Assembly: GCA_045629945.1 (NCBI GenBank)
Contig: JAZQSE010000009.1
Span: 62,001 to 126,000 of the forward strand
Reading direction: 5' to 3'
Length of the DNA stretch: 64,000 bases
Source: UBA1765 sp045629945
Lineage (GTDB): Bacteria > Fibrobacterota > Fibrobacteria > Fibrobacterales > Fibrobacteraceae
Below, one piece after another: positions 41,589 to 50,900 of this stretch. The notes beneath the pieces are model-generated. The model was not told where the DNA came from, ran no database searches, and saw nothing but the letters and a program-made list of their open reading frames with translations. Within the stretch, counting starts at the first letter, position 1. Each line of letters begins with the position of its first letter. The translations under genes and the position numbers were made by a program.

Positions 41589-43139
41589 TTATTGTTTGAT
41601 TAAATCGCTGAATTTAAAGTTTTCTACAGCATCAAATTCATCTGTGATTTCTTTTGAAGGAGCCTTTGTGCAAAGACTTACTGCAACAATTGTTACAAAG
41701 CTAAGAACAAAGCCTGGCAAGAGTTCGTAAATCCCGAATATGGCATAGGAACCAGCAAAACTTGAAAGGTAGAACTTCCAAACAAATGTAGTGACGCCAC
41801 CAACTAACATACCGGCAACAGCTCCTGCAAAGTTGGTTCTTTTCCAGAAAAGTGCTAAAAGAACAAGTGGGCCAAATGTGGCACCAAAACCACCCCAGGC
41901 AAAACTTACAAGACTCATCACTACATCAAGGAAGCTTTTTCCTTTTTGTGCAGTTGCGGCTTCTGGGTTCCCCATCATTGCAAGAAGTGCCGCAAGGACT
42001 GCAATTACAATAACCACAATGCGGCTTATCCACATGAGTTCATTGTTAGAAGCTTTTTTACGGATTTTTTTGTAAATGTCGTTACTGAATGCAGATGCAG
42101 AAACCAATAACTGAGAGTCAGCTGTGCTCATAATAGCGGCAAGGACCGCTGCAAGTAATATAGCCGCAATTACTGTTGGGAACAAATGTTGGACAAGAAC
42201 AATGAAAACTTTTTCTGGGTCATCGAGTGTAATGCCATTTTGCATTAAATAGTAACGGCCAAATATGGCGATTAAAACAGAAGCACCAAGAGAAAGGATT
42301 ACCCAAGTCATAGCAATACGGCGAGAATGCACAATATCTTTTGGATCTTTAATTGACATGAAACGAACCAGAATATGTGGCATGCCAAAGTAGCCTAACC
42401 CCCAAGCCAATGAGGAGACGATAGAAATTACTGTGATTGCTTTTCCGGTAGATGCGTTTGTAAAGAGGTTCATCAAATATGGGTTTACACTATTCATTGC
42501 ATCAATTGTCGGAGCAAAGCCGCCATTTAAAGAACAAATAATGGCAGGAACAAGCATTACAGCTATAAGCATCATGATTCCTTGAACAAAATCAGTCCAA
42601 CTAACTGCCATAAAGCCACCCATAAAAGTGTAACCAACTACAACAACAACTCCTATCCATAAAGATGTGGAATAACTCCAATCAAAAATGGTGGAAAAGA
42701 GTTTTGCGCAAGAAACAAATCCTGATGTGGTATAGAAAAGGAAAAAGGCTAAAATAAAGAAAGCAGCTATAAAACGGAGAATTCCCTTTTCATCTCTAAA
42801 ACGATTTGAAAAGAAATCAGGTAGAGTGATGGAATCTTTACAGAAATGGGTGTATTTGCGAAGGCGTTTTCCAACGATTTTCCAGTTTAAATAAGTACCA
42901 ACGCCAAGACCAACGGCAATCCAAGCTTCTGAAAAACCACTTAAGTAAATAGCACCTGGGAGCCCCATCAAAAGCCAACCACTCATATCAGAAGCTTGGG
43001 CAGACATGGCGACTACCCACTTGTTCATACCGCGGTTACCTAAGTAATAGGAATTCAGACTATTTGCTTTTTTAGAAAAATAAAAGCCTATGCCAAGCAT
43101 CATTAACAAATAAAGAATAAAAACTACTATAGTTGTCAT
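41589..43139 (-). CDS. putP: Sodium/proline symporter
   Basis: 516 residues, SSS family (TC 2.A.21). The start at 43139 has AAGGA at 6 nt and is 15 bp inside a longer frame. About 13 hydrophobic helices. Family landmarks: YYLGNRGMNKWVVAMSAQAS, DMSGWLLMGLPGAIYLSG (Na+ site region of TM2), FFSNRFRDEKGILRFIAAFF, WGLGYFGMPHILVRFMSIK, AAIMSTADSQLLVSASAFSND (TM9 Na+ site). Imports proline with Na+ across the inner membrane. Other SSS members with related substrates cannot be excluded, but the match to PutP landmarks is strong. Confidence 0.88.
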   Translation of the reverse strand: MTTIVVFILYLLMMLGIGFYFSKKANSLNSYYLGNRGMNKWVVAMSAQASDMSGWLLMGLPGAIYLSGFSEAWIAVGLGVGTYLNWKIVGKRLRKYTHFCKDSITLPDFFSNRFRDEKGILRFIAAFFILAFFLFYTTSGFVSCAKLFSTIFDWSYSTSLWIGVVVVVGYTFMGGFMAVSWTDFVQGIMMLIAVMLVPAIICSLNGGFAPTIDAMNSVNPYLMNLFTNASTGKAITVISIVSSLAWGLGYFGMPHILVRFMSIKDPKDIVHSRRIAMTWVILSLGASVLIAIFGRYYLMQNGITLDDPEKVFIVLVQHLFPTVIAAILLAAVLAAIMSTADSQLLVSASAFSNDIYKKIRKKASNNELMWISRIVVIVIAVLAALLAMMGNPEAATAQKGKSFLDVVMSLVSFAWGGFGATFGPLVLLALFWKRTNFAGAVAGMLVGGVTTFVWKFYLSSFAGSYAIFGIYELLPGFVLSFVTIVAVSLCTKAPSKEITDEFDAVENFKFSDLIKQ

Positions 43140-43279
43140 TTTTGCTTCCTTCATTTAGTGAATTTGTTCTAAAAATAAAAAAAAATCGCCATTACATAAG
43201 AAGAGGCATAGAGAATCCAACTCAAGACAGCCTAAAATTCAGAGAATTTATCAGAATTTTCTATCAGAATCGCTGGATT

Positions 43280-43765
43280 TTAAAATTTTGGCTTGTGAGT
43301 ATAAGGGATACGCCTATAATTTCTATAATAATCATATTCATCGCTTCCGTCACTTATCTGGACTCTTAAATTAGCATTTTCAGAAATTTGATAATCCAAT
43401 GCGACAAATGGTATGGATAAACGAGGTTTTAAAGTTTCTTCTTGAAAGGGTTTAGGGTGTTTTTCTTGTAACGTTGAATGAAATAGCATAGAAAAACCAA
43501 TAGCAGCACTGAGAGTTAAAGATGGCGATATATCATAACGTAAAAGACTTAAATAGGTGCCGCCACTGCGAGATGTTCCATCTGAAAAACCAATAATTCC
43601 CATAGAAAACAAATAATTGATTGAAAAATGTTCTGGCAAATACGCTTCTTTTTTGAGCAAAATAGCTGGGTCAAAACCATCTCGTTTCCAAGGAATTGAT
43701 ACTTGCTCCCCGGCATTTACTGAAACAGCGAATAAAAAAAGAAAAAGAATACACCATTTAAACAT
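43280..43765 (-). CDS. Exported protein, unknown function
   Basis: 161 residues. Signal peptide MFKWCILFLFLFAVSVNA with a likely Ala cleavage site. The mature part alternates hydrophobic and polar residues (SINYLFSMGIIGFSDG, YLSLLRYDISPSLTLSAAIG, LSIPFVALDYQISENANLRV) like strands of a small outer-membrane barrel. No family recognised. Ends 140 bp before putP's start on the same strand. Confidence 0.6.
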   Translation of the reverse strand: MFKWCILFLFLFAVSVNAGEQVSIPWKRDGFDPAILLKKEAYLPEHFSINYLFSMGIIGFSDGTSRSGGTYLSLLRYDISPSLTLSAAIGFSMLFHSTLQEKHPKPFQEETLKPRLSIPFVALDYQISENANLRVQISDGSDEYDYYRNYRRIPYTHKPKF

Positions 43766-43987
43766 TTCAAATGAAATTTAAAAACTTAAACTCATTCAGA
43801 AAAAAGGATTTTGAAGTATTTCCAGAAATTATTCGTTTTATGCTATTTTCATTTTTTCACGTTTCAAAAAGAAACATATTTTTTGTTTTTTAGAATTTTT
43901 AGGGAAAAAATCCATTTTTAAACTCCAAATCCAAGAATTTTCCTACTTAAATTCATTTTTATCAATAAAAATATCCTTTTGTTCATT

Positions 43988-44004
43988 TTGGCACGGTTTT
44001 TGCT
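43988..44004 (+). promoter_or_regulatory. Sigma-54 (-24/-12) promoter of grpE
   Basis: TTGGCACGGTTTTTGCT matches the sigma-54 consensus TTGGCACG-N4-TTGCT exactly. GG (43990-43991) and GC (44002-44003) are separated by the required 10 bp. Transcription would begin near 44015, ~30 bp before the grpE ATG. No CIRCE element or sigma-32-like site is seen in 43766-44043. Confidence 0.8.
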
Positions 44005-44043
44005 TTATTTTAGGCAAATTCACTTTTTATATAAGGTTTAAAA

Positions 44044-44628
44044 ATGTCTGCAGAAGAAAAAGATCTTTCAGAAGAATTAATTCGCGAAGCTGAAAATATA
44101 GCTAATGCCACTTCAACAGAAGAATCTACACAAGAATCATCAGAAAAAGACTCTACACAAACAGCGCAAGAAACTTCAGAATTAGATTCTATTAAAGCAG
44201 AACTAATTGCAGCACAAGATAGAAATTTGCGTTTAATGGCTGAATTTGACAATTTCCGCCGTAGAACTGCTAAAGAACAGCTTGATATTATTGAAACAGC
44301 TAATGCGAAACTTTTAGAAAAGCTTTCTGAAGTCCTTGATAATTTTGAAAGAGCTTTTGCCGCTGAAAATAAAGCAAATGATTTAGAAGCATTTGAAAAA
44401 GGAATGCAACTTATTCATTCTCAATTTGCCAAAACGCTTACCGATGCAGGCCTTGAACAAATTGACCCAATCGGGCAAGAATTTGACCCAAATTGCCAAG
44501 AAGCTTTGATGCAACAACCTTCTGAAGATATTCCGGAAGGTCATGTCGTTACCGTTTTCCAAAAAGGTTACAGACTTAAAGGTAAAATTCTTAAAACGGC
44601 TAAAGTTATTGTTTCTTCTGGGAAATAA
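44044..44628 (+). CDS. grpE: Nucleotide exchange factor GrpE
   Basis: 194 residues. An acidic Ser/Thr-rich N-terminus (~1-50) is followed by the long coiled coil (LIAAQDRNLRLMAEFDNFRR) and the four-helix/beta head with LLEKLSEVLDNFERAF, GMQLIHSQFAKTLTDAGLEQ and the family signature EGHVVTVFQKGYRLKGKIL. Releases ADP from DnaK. First gene of the grpE-dnaK-dnaJ cluster, but with its own promoter separate from dnaK's. Confidence 0.95.
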   Translation: MSAEEKDLSEELIREAENIANATSTEESTQESSEKDSTQTAQETSELDSIKAELIAAQDRNLRLMAEFDNFRRRTAKEQLDIIETANAKLLEKLSEVLDNFERAFAAENKANDLEAFEKGMQLIHSQFAKTLTDAGLEQIDPIGQEFDPNCQEALMQQPSEDIPEGHVVTVFQKGYRLKGKILKTAKVIVSSGK

Positions 44629-44696
44629 ACGCTTTTCAAAATGAAACATTGTTTTAAGAATTGCCGTTTTTCGCTTATTTTTCAACATTTTACAGA

Positions 44697-44713
44697 TTGG
44701 CACGGCTTTTGCT
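44697..44713 (+). promoter_or_regulatory. Sigma-54 (-24/-12) promoter of dnaK
   Basis: TTGGCACGGCTTTTGCT, again a full match to the sigma-54 consensus, with GG at 44699-44700 and GC at 44711-44712 (10-bp spacing). Start expected near 44724, 30 bp before the dnaK ATG: the same geometry as the grpE promoter. Confidence 0.8.
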
Positions 44714-44753
44714 TAAAACAAATCGAGAAAATTAAAAAATAGGAGACTCTATT

Positions 44754-46664
44754 ATGAGCAAGATTATAGGTATTGACCTTGGAACTACAAACAGCTGTGT
44801 ATCCGTTATGGAAGGCGGAAAGCCAGTTGTTATTGCTAACGCTGAAGGTTTTCGCACTACCCCATCTATCGTAGCTTTCTCTAAAGATGGCGAACGTTTA
44901 GTAGGGCATGTTGCAAAACGTCAGGCTATTACTAACCCAGAAAAGACCATTTATTCTATTAAGCGCTTTATGGGCCGCACTGCTGGTGAATGCTCTGATG
45001 CAGAAAAGAATATGCCTTACAAACTCGTAGGTTCTGGTTCTGATTCTGTTCGCGTTCAGATTGATGATAAGCAATACGCTCCACCAGAAATTTCTGCAAT
45101 GATTCTTCAGACCATGAAAAAAATTGCTGAAGAATATCTTGGACAAGAAGTAACTCAAGCTGTTATTACTGTTCCTGCTTACTTTAACGATTCCCAACGC
45201 CAGGCTACTAAAGACGCTGGTAAAATTGCCGGTCTTGAAGTGCTTCGTATTGTGAACGAACCGACTGCAGCTGCTCTCGCTTATGGTCTTGATTCCAAAA
45301 AGAGCGAAAAAGTGGCTGTTTATGACTTAGGAGGCGGTACTTTTGATATTTCTATTCTTGAAATTGACGAAGGTATGTTCACTGTTAAAGCAACAAACGG
45401 CGACACTATGCTTGGTGGTGACAACTTTGACGAAGTCATTATTGACTGGATTAACGAAGAATTCAAAAAAGAAAATCCTGGCATTGATTTGAAGAAAGAC
45501 AAAATGGCTTTACAACGTTTAAAAGACGCTGCTGAAAAAGCTAAAATTGACCTTTCTGCAACAACAAGCACAAATATCAATCTGCCATTTATTACAGCAG
45601 ATGCAAGTGGTCCAAAACACCTTGATTTAACACTTTCCCGTGCAAAATTTGAACAATTGACAGCAAGCCTTGTTGAACGTTCCATTGAACCTTGCCGCAA
45701 GTGTATCCAAGATTCTGGCTTGAAGCTCTCTGAAATTGATGAAGTGATTTTGGTTGGTGGTTCTACCCGTATCCCAGCCGTTCAAGAAGCGGTCAAGAAC
45801 TTCTTTGGCAAAGAACCGCATAAAGGCGTAAACCCAGATGAAGTTGTTGCTATCGGTGCTGCAGTTCAGGGTGCTGTTCTTGCTGGTGATTCCGCAGTGA
45901 AAGACGTTCTTTTGCTTGATGTTACCCCACTTTCTCTTGGTATTGAAACCCTTGGTGGCGTAATGACAAAGCTCATTGAACGCAACACCACTGTTCCAAC
46001 CAAAAAGAGCCAGGTATTCTCCACTGCAGAAGATAACCAACCAGCAGTAACTATTCACGTGCTTCAGGGTGAACGCGAATTTGCCCGCGATAACCGCACT
46101 CTTGGCCGCTTTGACTTGCAAGGTATTCCTGCAAAGCCACGCGGTGTTCCACAAATCGAAGTTACTTTCGATATTGACGCAAACGGCATTGTACACGTTT
46201 CTGCAAAGGACAAGGAAACTGGCAAGGAACAATCCATTAAGATTACTTCTTCTAGTGGTCTTTCTGAAGATGAAATCAACAAAATGGTTAAAGATGCCGA
46301 AGCAAACGCCCAGAAAGATAAGGAAGCTCGCGAACTTGTAGATATCAAGAACCAAGCAGAACAAATGGCTTACCAAGCAGAAAGCCAGCTCAAAGAAATC
46401 GGTGATAAAATCCCTGCCGATACCAAGAGCCAACTTGAAGCCGCTATCCAAGAAATTAAAGACAAAAAGGATAATGGTTCTAAAGAAGAAATCAAGGCTG
46501 CTATGGACAAGCTCCAAAATATGCTCAGTTCTATGGCTCAAGCCGCTGGTGCTGCTGGCGCCGGTGCGGCTTCTCCAGAACCAGAAGCTTCTAAGCCACA
46601 AGGCGACAATAAGAATGGTCCTATTGACGCTGAATATGAAGTTGTAGATGACGATAAAAAATAA
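44754..46664 (+). CDS. dnaK: Chaperone DnaK (Hsp70)
   Basis: 636 residues. ATPase-domain signatures: IIGIDLGTTNSCVSVMEGGK (N-terminus), VYDLGGGTFDISILEI (~190), VILVGGSTRIPAVQEAVKNF (~330). Substrate-binding domain from ~385 (LLDVTPLSLGIETLGGVMTK), helical lid and a Gly/Ala-rich linker, ending EYEVVDDDKK, close to the usual EEVD-type tail. ATP-dependent folding of client proteins in the cytoplasm with DnaJ and GrpE. AGGAGACTCTATT precedes the ATG. Followed by its own terminator. Confidence 0.98.
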   Translation: MSKIIGIDLGTTNSCVSVMEGGKPVVIANAEGFRTTPSIVAFSKDGERLVGHVAKRQAITNPEKTIYSIKRFMGRTAGECSDAEKNMPYKLVGSGSDSVRVQIDDKQYAPPEISAMILQTMKKIAEEYLGQEVTQAVITVPAYFNDSQRQATKDAGKIAGLEVLRIVNEPTAAALAYGLDSKKSEKVAVYDLGGGTFDISILEIDEGMFTVKATNGDTMLGGDNFDEVIIDWINEEFKKENPGIDLKKDKMALQRLKDAAEKAKIDLSATTSTNINLPFITADASGPKHLDLTLSRAKFEQLTASLVERSIEPCRKCIQDSGLKLSEIDEVILVGGSTRIPAVQEAVKNFFGKEPHKGVNPDEVVAIGAAVQGAVLAGDSAVKDVLLLDVTPLSLGIETLGGVMTKLIERNTTVPTKKSQVFSTAEDNQPAVTIHVLQGEREFARDNRTLGRFDLQGIPAKPRGVPQIEVTFDIDANGIVHVSAKDKETGKEQSIKITSSSGLSEDEINKMVKDAEANAQKDKEARELVDIKNQAEQMAYQAESQLKEIGDKIPADTKSQLEAAIQEIKDKKDNGSKEEIKAAMDKLQNMLSSMAQAAGAAGAGAASPEPEASKPQGDNKNGPIDAEYEVVDDDKK

Positions 46665-46682
46665 TCTATGACGAATTGAGCT

Positions 46683-46715
46683 AAACGGGATTTTTCCATA
46701 GGAAAAGTCCCGTTT
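46683..46715 (+). terminator. Terminator after dnaK
   Basis: AAACGGGA-TTTTTCC / GGAAAAG-TCCCGTTT hairpin with loop ATA, 19 bp past the dnaK stop. dnaJ therefore likely depends on readthrough or its own promoter. Confidence 0.75.
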
Positions 46716-46768
46716 GCCTTATCTGATTTAACAAATCATTTTTAAATTTTTGCCCAAAACGGTTTTTT

Positions 46769-47905
46769 ATGGCAGAAAAAAGAGATTATTACGAAGTTTT
46801 AGGCGTATCTAAAGACGCAAGCGCTGAAGAATTAAAGCGTGCTTATAAGAAATTGGCTATTAAATATCACCCAGATAAAAACCCTGGTGATAAAGTTGCC
46901 GAAGAAAAATTCAAAGAAGCCGCGGAAGCTTATGAAGTTCTTTCTGACTCAAGTAAGCGCGCTCAATACGATCAATTCGGTCACAATATGCCTGGAGGTG
47001 GTGGCTTCGGCGGCGGCGCTGGATTCTCTAGCTTCGAAGATATTTTCAAACATTTCGGAGATATTTTCGGTGGCGGTTTTGGCGGCGGTTTCGGGTCTTC
47101 ATCATCAAGAAGACGAAGTGGACCACCTCGTGGTAATGATTTACAGATAAAAGTGGCTCTTTCTTTAAAAGAAATTTTTGAAGGTTGCACTAAAAAAGTA
47201 AAAATCAAACGTTACACACCTTGCTCTCATTGTAATGGTAAAGGTGGTGAAAATACCAAAACTTGTTCTCAATGTAATGGAATTGGCCGTATTCGTCGAG
47301 CTTCTGGCGGCTTTTTCAACATGATTACAGAATCGACTTGTCCGCAATGTAATGGCATGGGAGAAGTTGTTTCTAACCCTTGTTCTCATTGTAATGGCGA
47401 AGGCCGTAAACATACTGAAGACACTATTCAGGTTAAAATACCTGAAGGCGTAGCCGAAGGCCAATACCTGACACTTCGTGGTGAAGGAAACTGCGGCCCA
47501 AGAGGCGGTGCTTCTGGCGATTTACTTGTTGTCATTACAGAAAAACAAGATGATTTCTATACTCGAGAAGAAAACGACTTGCATTGTGATGTAAAAGTTC
47601 CTGTTTACAAGTTAGTTCTTGGCGGTTCTCAACGAATTCCTGGTGTTGATGGCACAGAAATCAACATTAAACTTGCTGCAGGAACTCAATCGGGTTGCAC
47701 TCTTCGTTTACGCGAACACGGTTTACCTCCTCTTCAGGGACGCGGCCCTCGTGGAAACCTTTTCGTGAATATTGTTGCTGATATTCCAAGAGATCTCTCT
47801 TCTCGTGAAAAAGAACTCTATAAAGAATTAGCCGAAATCCGAAAAGACAAAGACACTGCTGAAGAAGAATCTCTTTTTGATAAAATCAAAAATATTTTTT
47901 CTTAA
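46769..47905 (+). CDS. dnaJ: Co-chaperone DnaJ (class I Hsp40)
   Basis: 378 residues. J domain ~5-70 with YHPDKNPGD (HPD); Gly/Phe region ~75-120 (GGGGFGGGAGFSSF); four zinc-finger repeats ~145-205 (CSHCNGKG, CSQCNGIG, CPQCNGMG, CSHCNGEG); C-terminal substrate-binding domains. Stimulates the DnaK ATPase and delivers substrates. The start lacks a clear ribosome site. No sigma-54 motif is seen in the 104-bp gap after dnaK. Confidence 0.97.
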   Translation: MAEKRDYYEVLGVSKDASAEELKRAYKKLAIKYHPDKNPGDKVAEEKFKEAAEAYEVLSDSSKRAQYDQFGHNMPGGGGFGGGAGFSSFEDIFKHFGDIFGGGFGGGFGSSSSRRRSGPPRGNDLQIKVALSLKEIFEGCTKKVKIKRYTPCSHCNGKGGENTKTCSQCNGIGRIRRASGGFFNMITESTCPQCNGMGEVVSNPCSHCNGEGRKHTEDTIQVKIPEGVAEGQYLTLRGEGNCGPRGGASGDLLVVITEKQDDFYTREENDLHCDVKVPVYKLVLGGSQRIPGVDGTEINIKLAAGTQSGCTLRLREHGLPPLQGRGPRGNLFVNIVADIPRDLSSREKELYKELAEIRKDKDTAEEESLFDKIKNIFS

Positions 47906-47924
47906 TCACAATTCTAGAAATTTA

Positions 47925-47954
47925 AAAATCCGGGTTTTTCACTCGGATTTTTTT
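47925..47954. terminator. Terminator between dnaJ and the histidine kinase gene
   Basis: AAATCCG / CGGATTT stem with an 11-nt loop and a T7 tract on the plus strand, between convergent genes. Confidence 0.75.
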
Positions 47955-47985
47955 ATTTCCCTTTTGTTTAACCAAGCAAACTAAA

Positions 47986-50900
47986 CTACCCGTTTAAAAC
48001 CGCTTTTGTATTTTCAAGCAATTTCTTGGCTGCTTCTGCGGCATCGCTGAAATTGTACTCGTCAATCCATAACGAAATTTGTTGTAAAGTCGCCGTTGTA
48101 TTTTTAGGGAACAAGAACTGTTCAACACTTTCTAAATTCTGACGACATTTAGTTGACGAACAATTTTCAATGTTCTGGATTAAATCCTCTAACATTTCAG
48201 CCAATTTTTGGTGAGCTTCTGGAGAAATCTTTTTAGACACATTTGATTGTTGTAATTTATTCTGAAGTTCTGTTACAACCGGAGAAAGTGCATCTAGTAA
48301 CGCAGAAACATCATAGGCAAATTTCATCACTTCATCTTTTGGCAACTTGCCTTCATTTTCAAGTTGATTACCCATCTGATAAAGCGTTTCGGAACCAATT
48401 GTTCCTACAATACCTTTTACCGTATGAATACTACGCAATAATTTTTCACGATTATTGTTCTTTAACAAATCGTCAAAATCAACAACAATTGTAGAATATC
48501 CAGTAATAAATGATTTTAAGATTTTAAGGTAAATCCTTGGATTTTTACTTGCTCTAACAAAACCAGTAACCGCCTTGAAATTCGGAATAAAATCAAAGTT
48601 TTTCACGAAATCAATATCTTCTGGTGTTTCCACATCTATTTCTATTTCATTCTGCTGGATAATCGGTAAAAATTCTGCCAATTTTTCAAACATCTTCTGC
48701 GGTTCAATAGGCTTTGTGATATAAGCATTCATGCCGTTTTCAAGACATCTGTCAATTTCTTCTTTCATAGCAGAAGCACTCATAGCAACAATCGGTAATT
48801 TCTGGAAGTATTCGCCAGGCATTTCCCTGATTTTTCTTGTTGCAGAAATACCATCTAAAACAGGCATCTGAATATCCATTAGAACTAAATCATAATGATC
48901 TTTCTGTAAGGCTCGCAACGCTTCTTGCCCGTTTCCTGCAATAACAATGGTAAGGCCTGCATTAGTCAATAAATAATCTGCTAATTCTTGGTTAGCGGCA
49001 TCATCTTCGACCAACAAGACAGATGCCTTTTTGAAGATAATCTTCTTTTGTTGCGCATGAGTAGAAATTTCATTACTTTCTTCGCCCCAGGCAACACGCA
49101 AAGCATGATTTAAACTAGCTAAATGAACTGGCTTAACTAAACATTCATGAAAACCATTTTCTAAAGCTGCAATTCTTTCTTCTTCTTTTATGTAGAATGG
49201 ATGCATTAAAATTTTGAATTGCGGAAGAATCATGTCTTTTTCAGCTTCTTTTATCCAAGATATAACATCCATATCTCTAAAGTCATAAGAAACAAGCATC
49301 AAAAGGAACGGATTCCCATCTTTTTTCGCATTTCTACAAGCTGCTTTTGCTGTAGATAAAGAAGCAAATGTTCTTACTTCAAATCCTATGTACTCAAGAT
49401 AAGTACGTAAAACGTGATGAATTTTTGGATTACTATCCAAAACTAAAGCCGTCGGATGGTTTCCGTAAATTTCTGAAGAAACAGGTATTGGTTCGCTATT
49501 TACAGGCATTTCAAAAGTCAAATCAAAATAGAATGTTGTGCCTTCATTCCACTTACTTTCTACTTGAATTTGGCCCCCCATAAGTTCAACAAAAGACTTT
49601 GCAATAGTCAAACCTAATCCAGAACCACCATACTTTCTTGTTGTAGAACCATCTGCTTGAGAGAATGTCTGGAATAATCTCCCCAACTGTTCTGGAGTCA
49701 TACCAATTCCAGTATCAGAAACCGCAAAATGAATAGCAACTTTGTTTGTTTCCACTTTTTTGGTCCGGATAGTAAGGGTTATATCACCTTTCTCTGTAAA
49801 TTTCGTGGCATTATTCACTAAATTCGTTAAAATCTGAGACAAACGCAACGGGTCACCGAGAATCATTTGTGGTAATTCTGGGTCTATATCTAAAACTAAT
49901 TCGATAGGACGATTTTCTAAACGCACTACAGCAAGGGCTGTCACTTCATCGATAACAGAATAAATATTTAACGGAATAATTTCTAATTCTTGCTTTTTAG
50001 CTTCTATCTTAGACAAGTCCAAAATATCGTTAATCAAACGAATCAAATTCTTAGCAGCCGTATTTATACGGTTCACAAATTCACGCTGTCTATTAGAAAG
50101 TTCTGTTTCTGCGATTAAATGCGACATTCCTATAATAGCATTCATCGGTGTTCTGATTTCATGGCTCATATTTGCCAAGAATTCACTCTTTGATTTTGTC
50201 GCTCTTTCAGCTTCTTCCTGAGCAAGCACTACTTCAGAAATATCAACTAGAAGCAAAATGTAACCAACAACGCTATTTCTTGTTTTTTGAACAACAGCTT
50301 CGCCACGACACCAAAGGCCTTCAACTTCATCTTGTGGCGGTATATAGAAATTATCAGACCAGAAAGATGATGATAAAAATGCTTCAGAAACTTTCCCCAC
50401 AACATCTTCTGGTAATTTGTATTTTGAAAGATCTTCTAACGTTAAATGTGTGTTTTCAGCCGGGATATTAAAGAAATCTTCTGCACATTTAGAAAGGTAT
50501 TGCAAATTAAAACGCTTATCAAAAATAAAAATCATTGAATTTGAAGATGATAAAAGCGTATCCAAAATGGAAGTTTTCCAAACTTCAGAAGTTTCATCAA
50601 AAATACGGAATAAATACCTTAACTCACCCGATTCATCAACAAGGGATTGTACTGAAATAATCCACCAAAATGTATCGCCACGACCATTTTTAACCGGTAA
50701 AGAGATTTTACTTTCTTCTGTGGCAAGCTTTTGCCCCATAGTTTGGACTTTTAATATAAATTGCCGCAAATCAGGATTAGATATGAGTTCCCAAATTTTA
50801 GAATCCTTATAAAATTCTTCGGCATTAAAAAATTCAATTATAGAATCACTGGCATGTAAAATTTCAAAATCCAAATTCGTTAAAATCAAAGGAGAATCCG

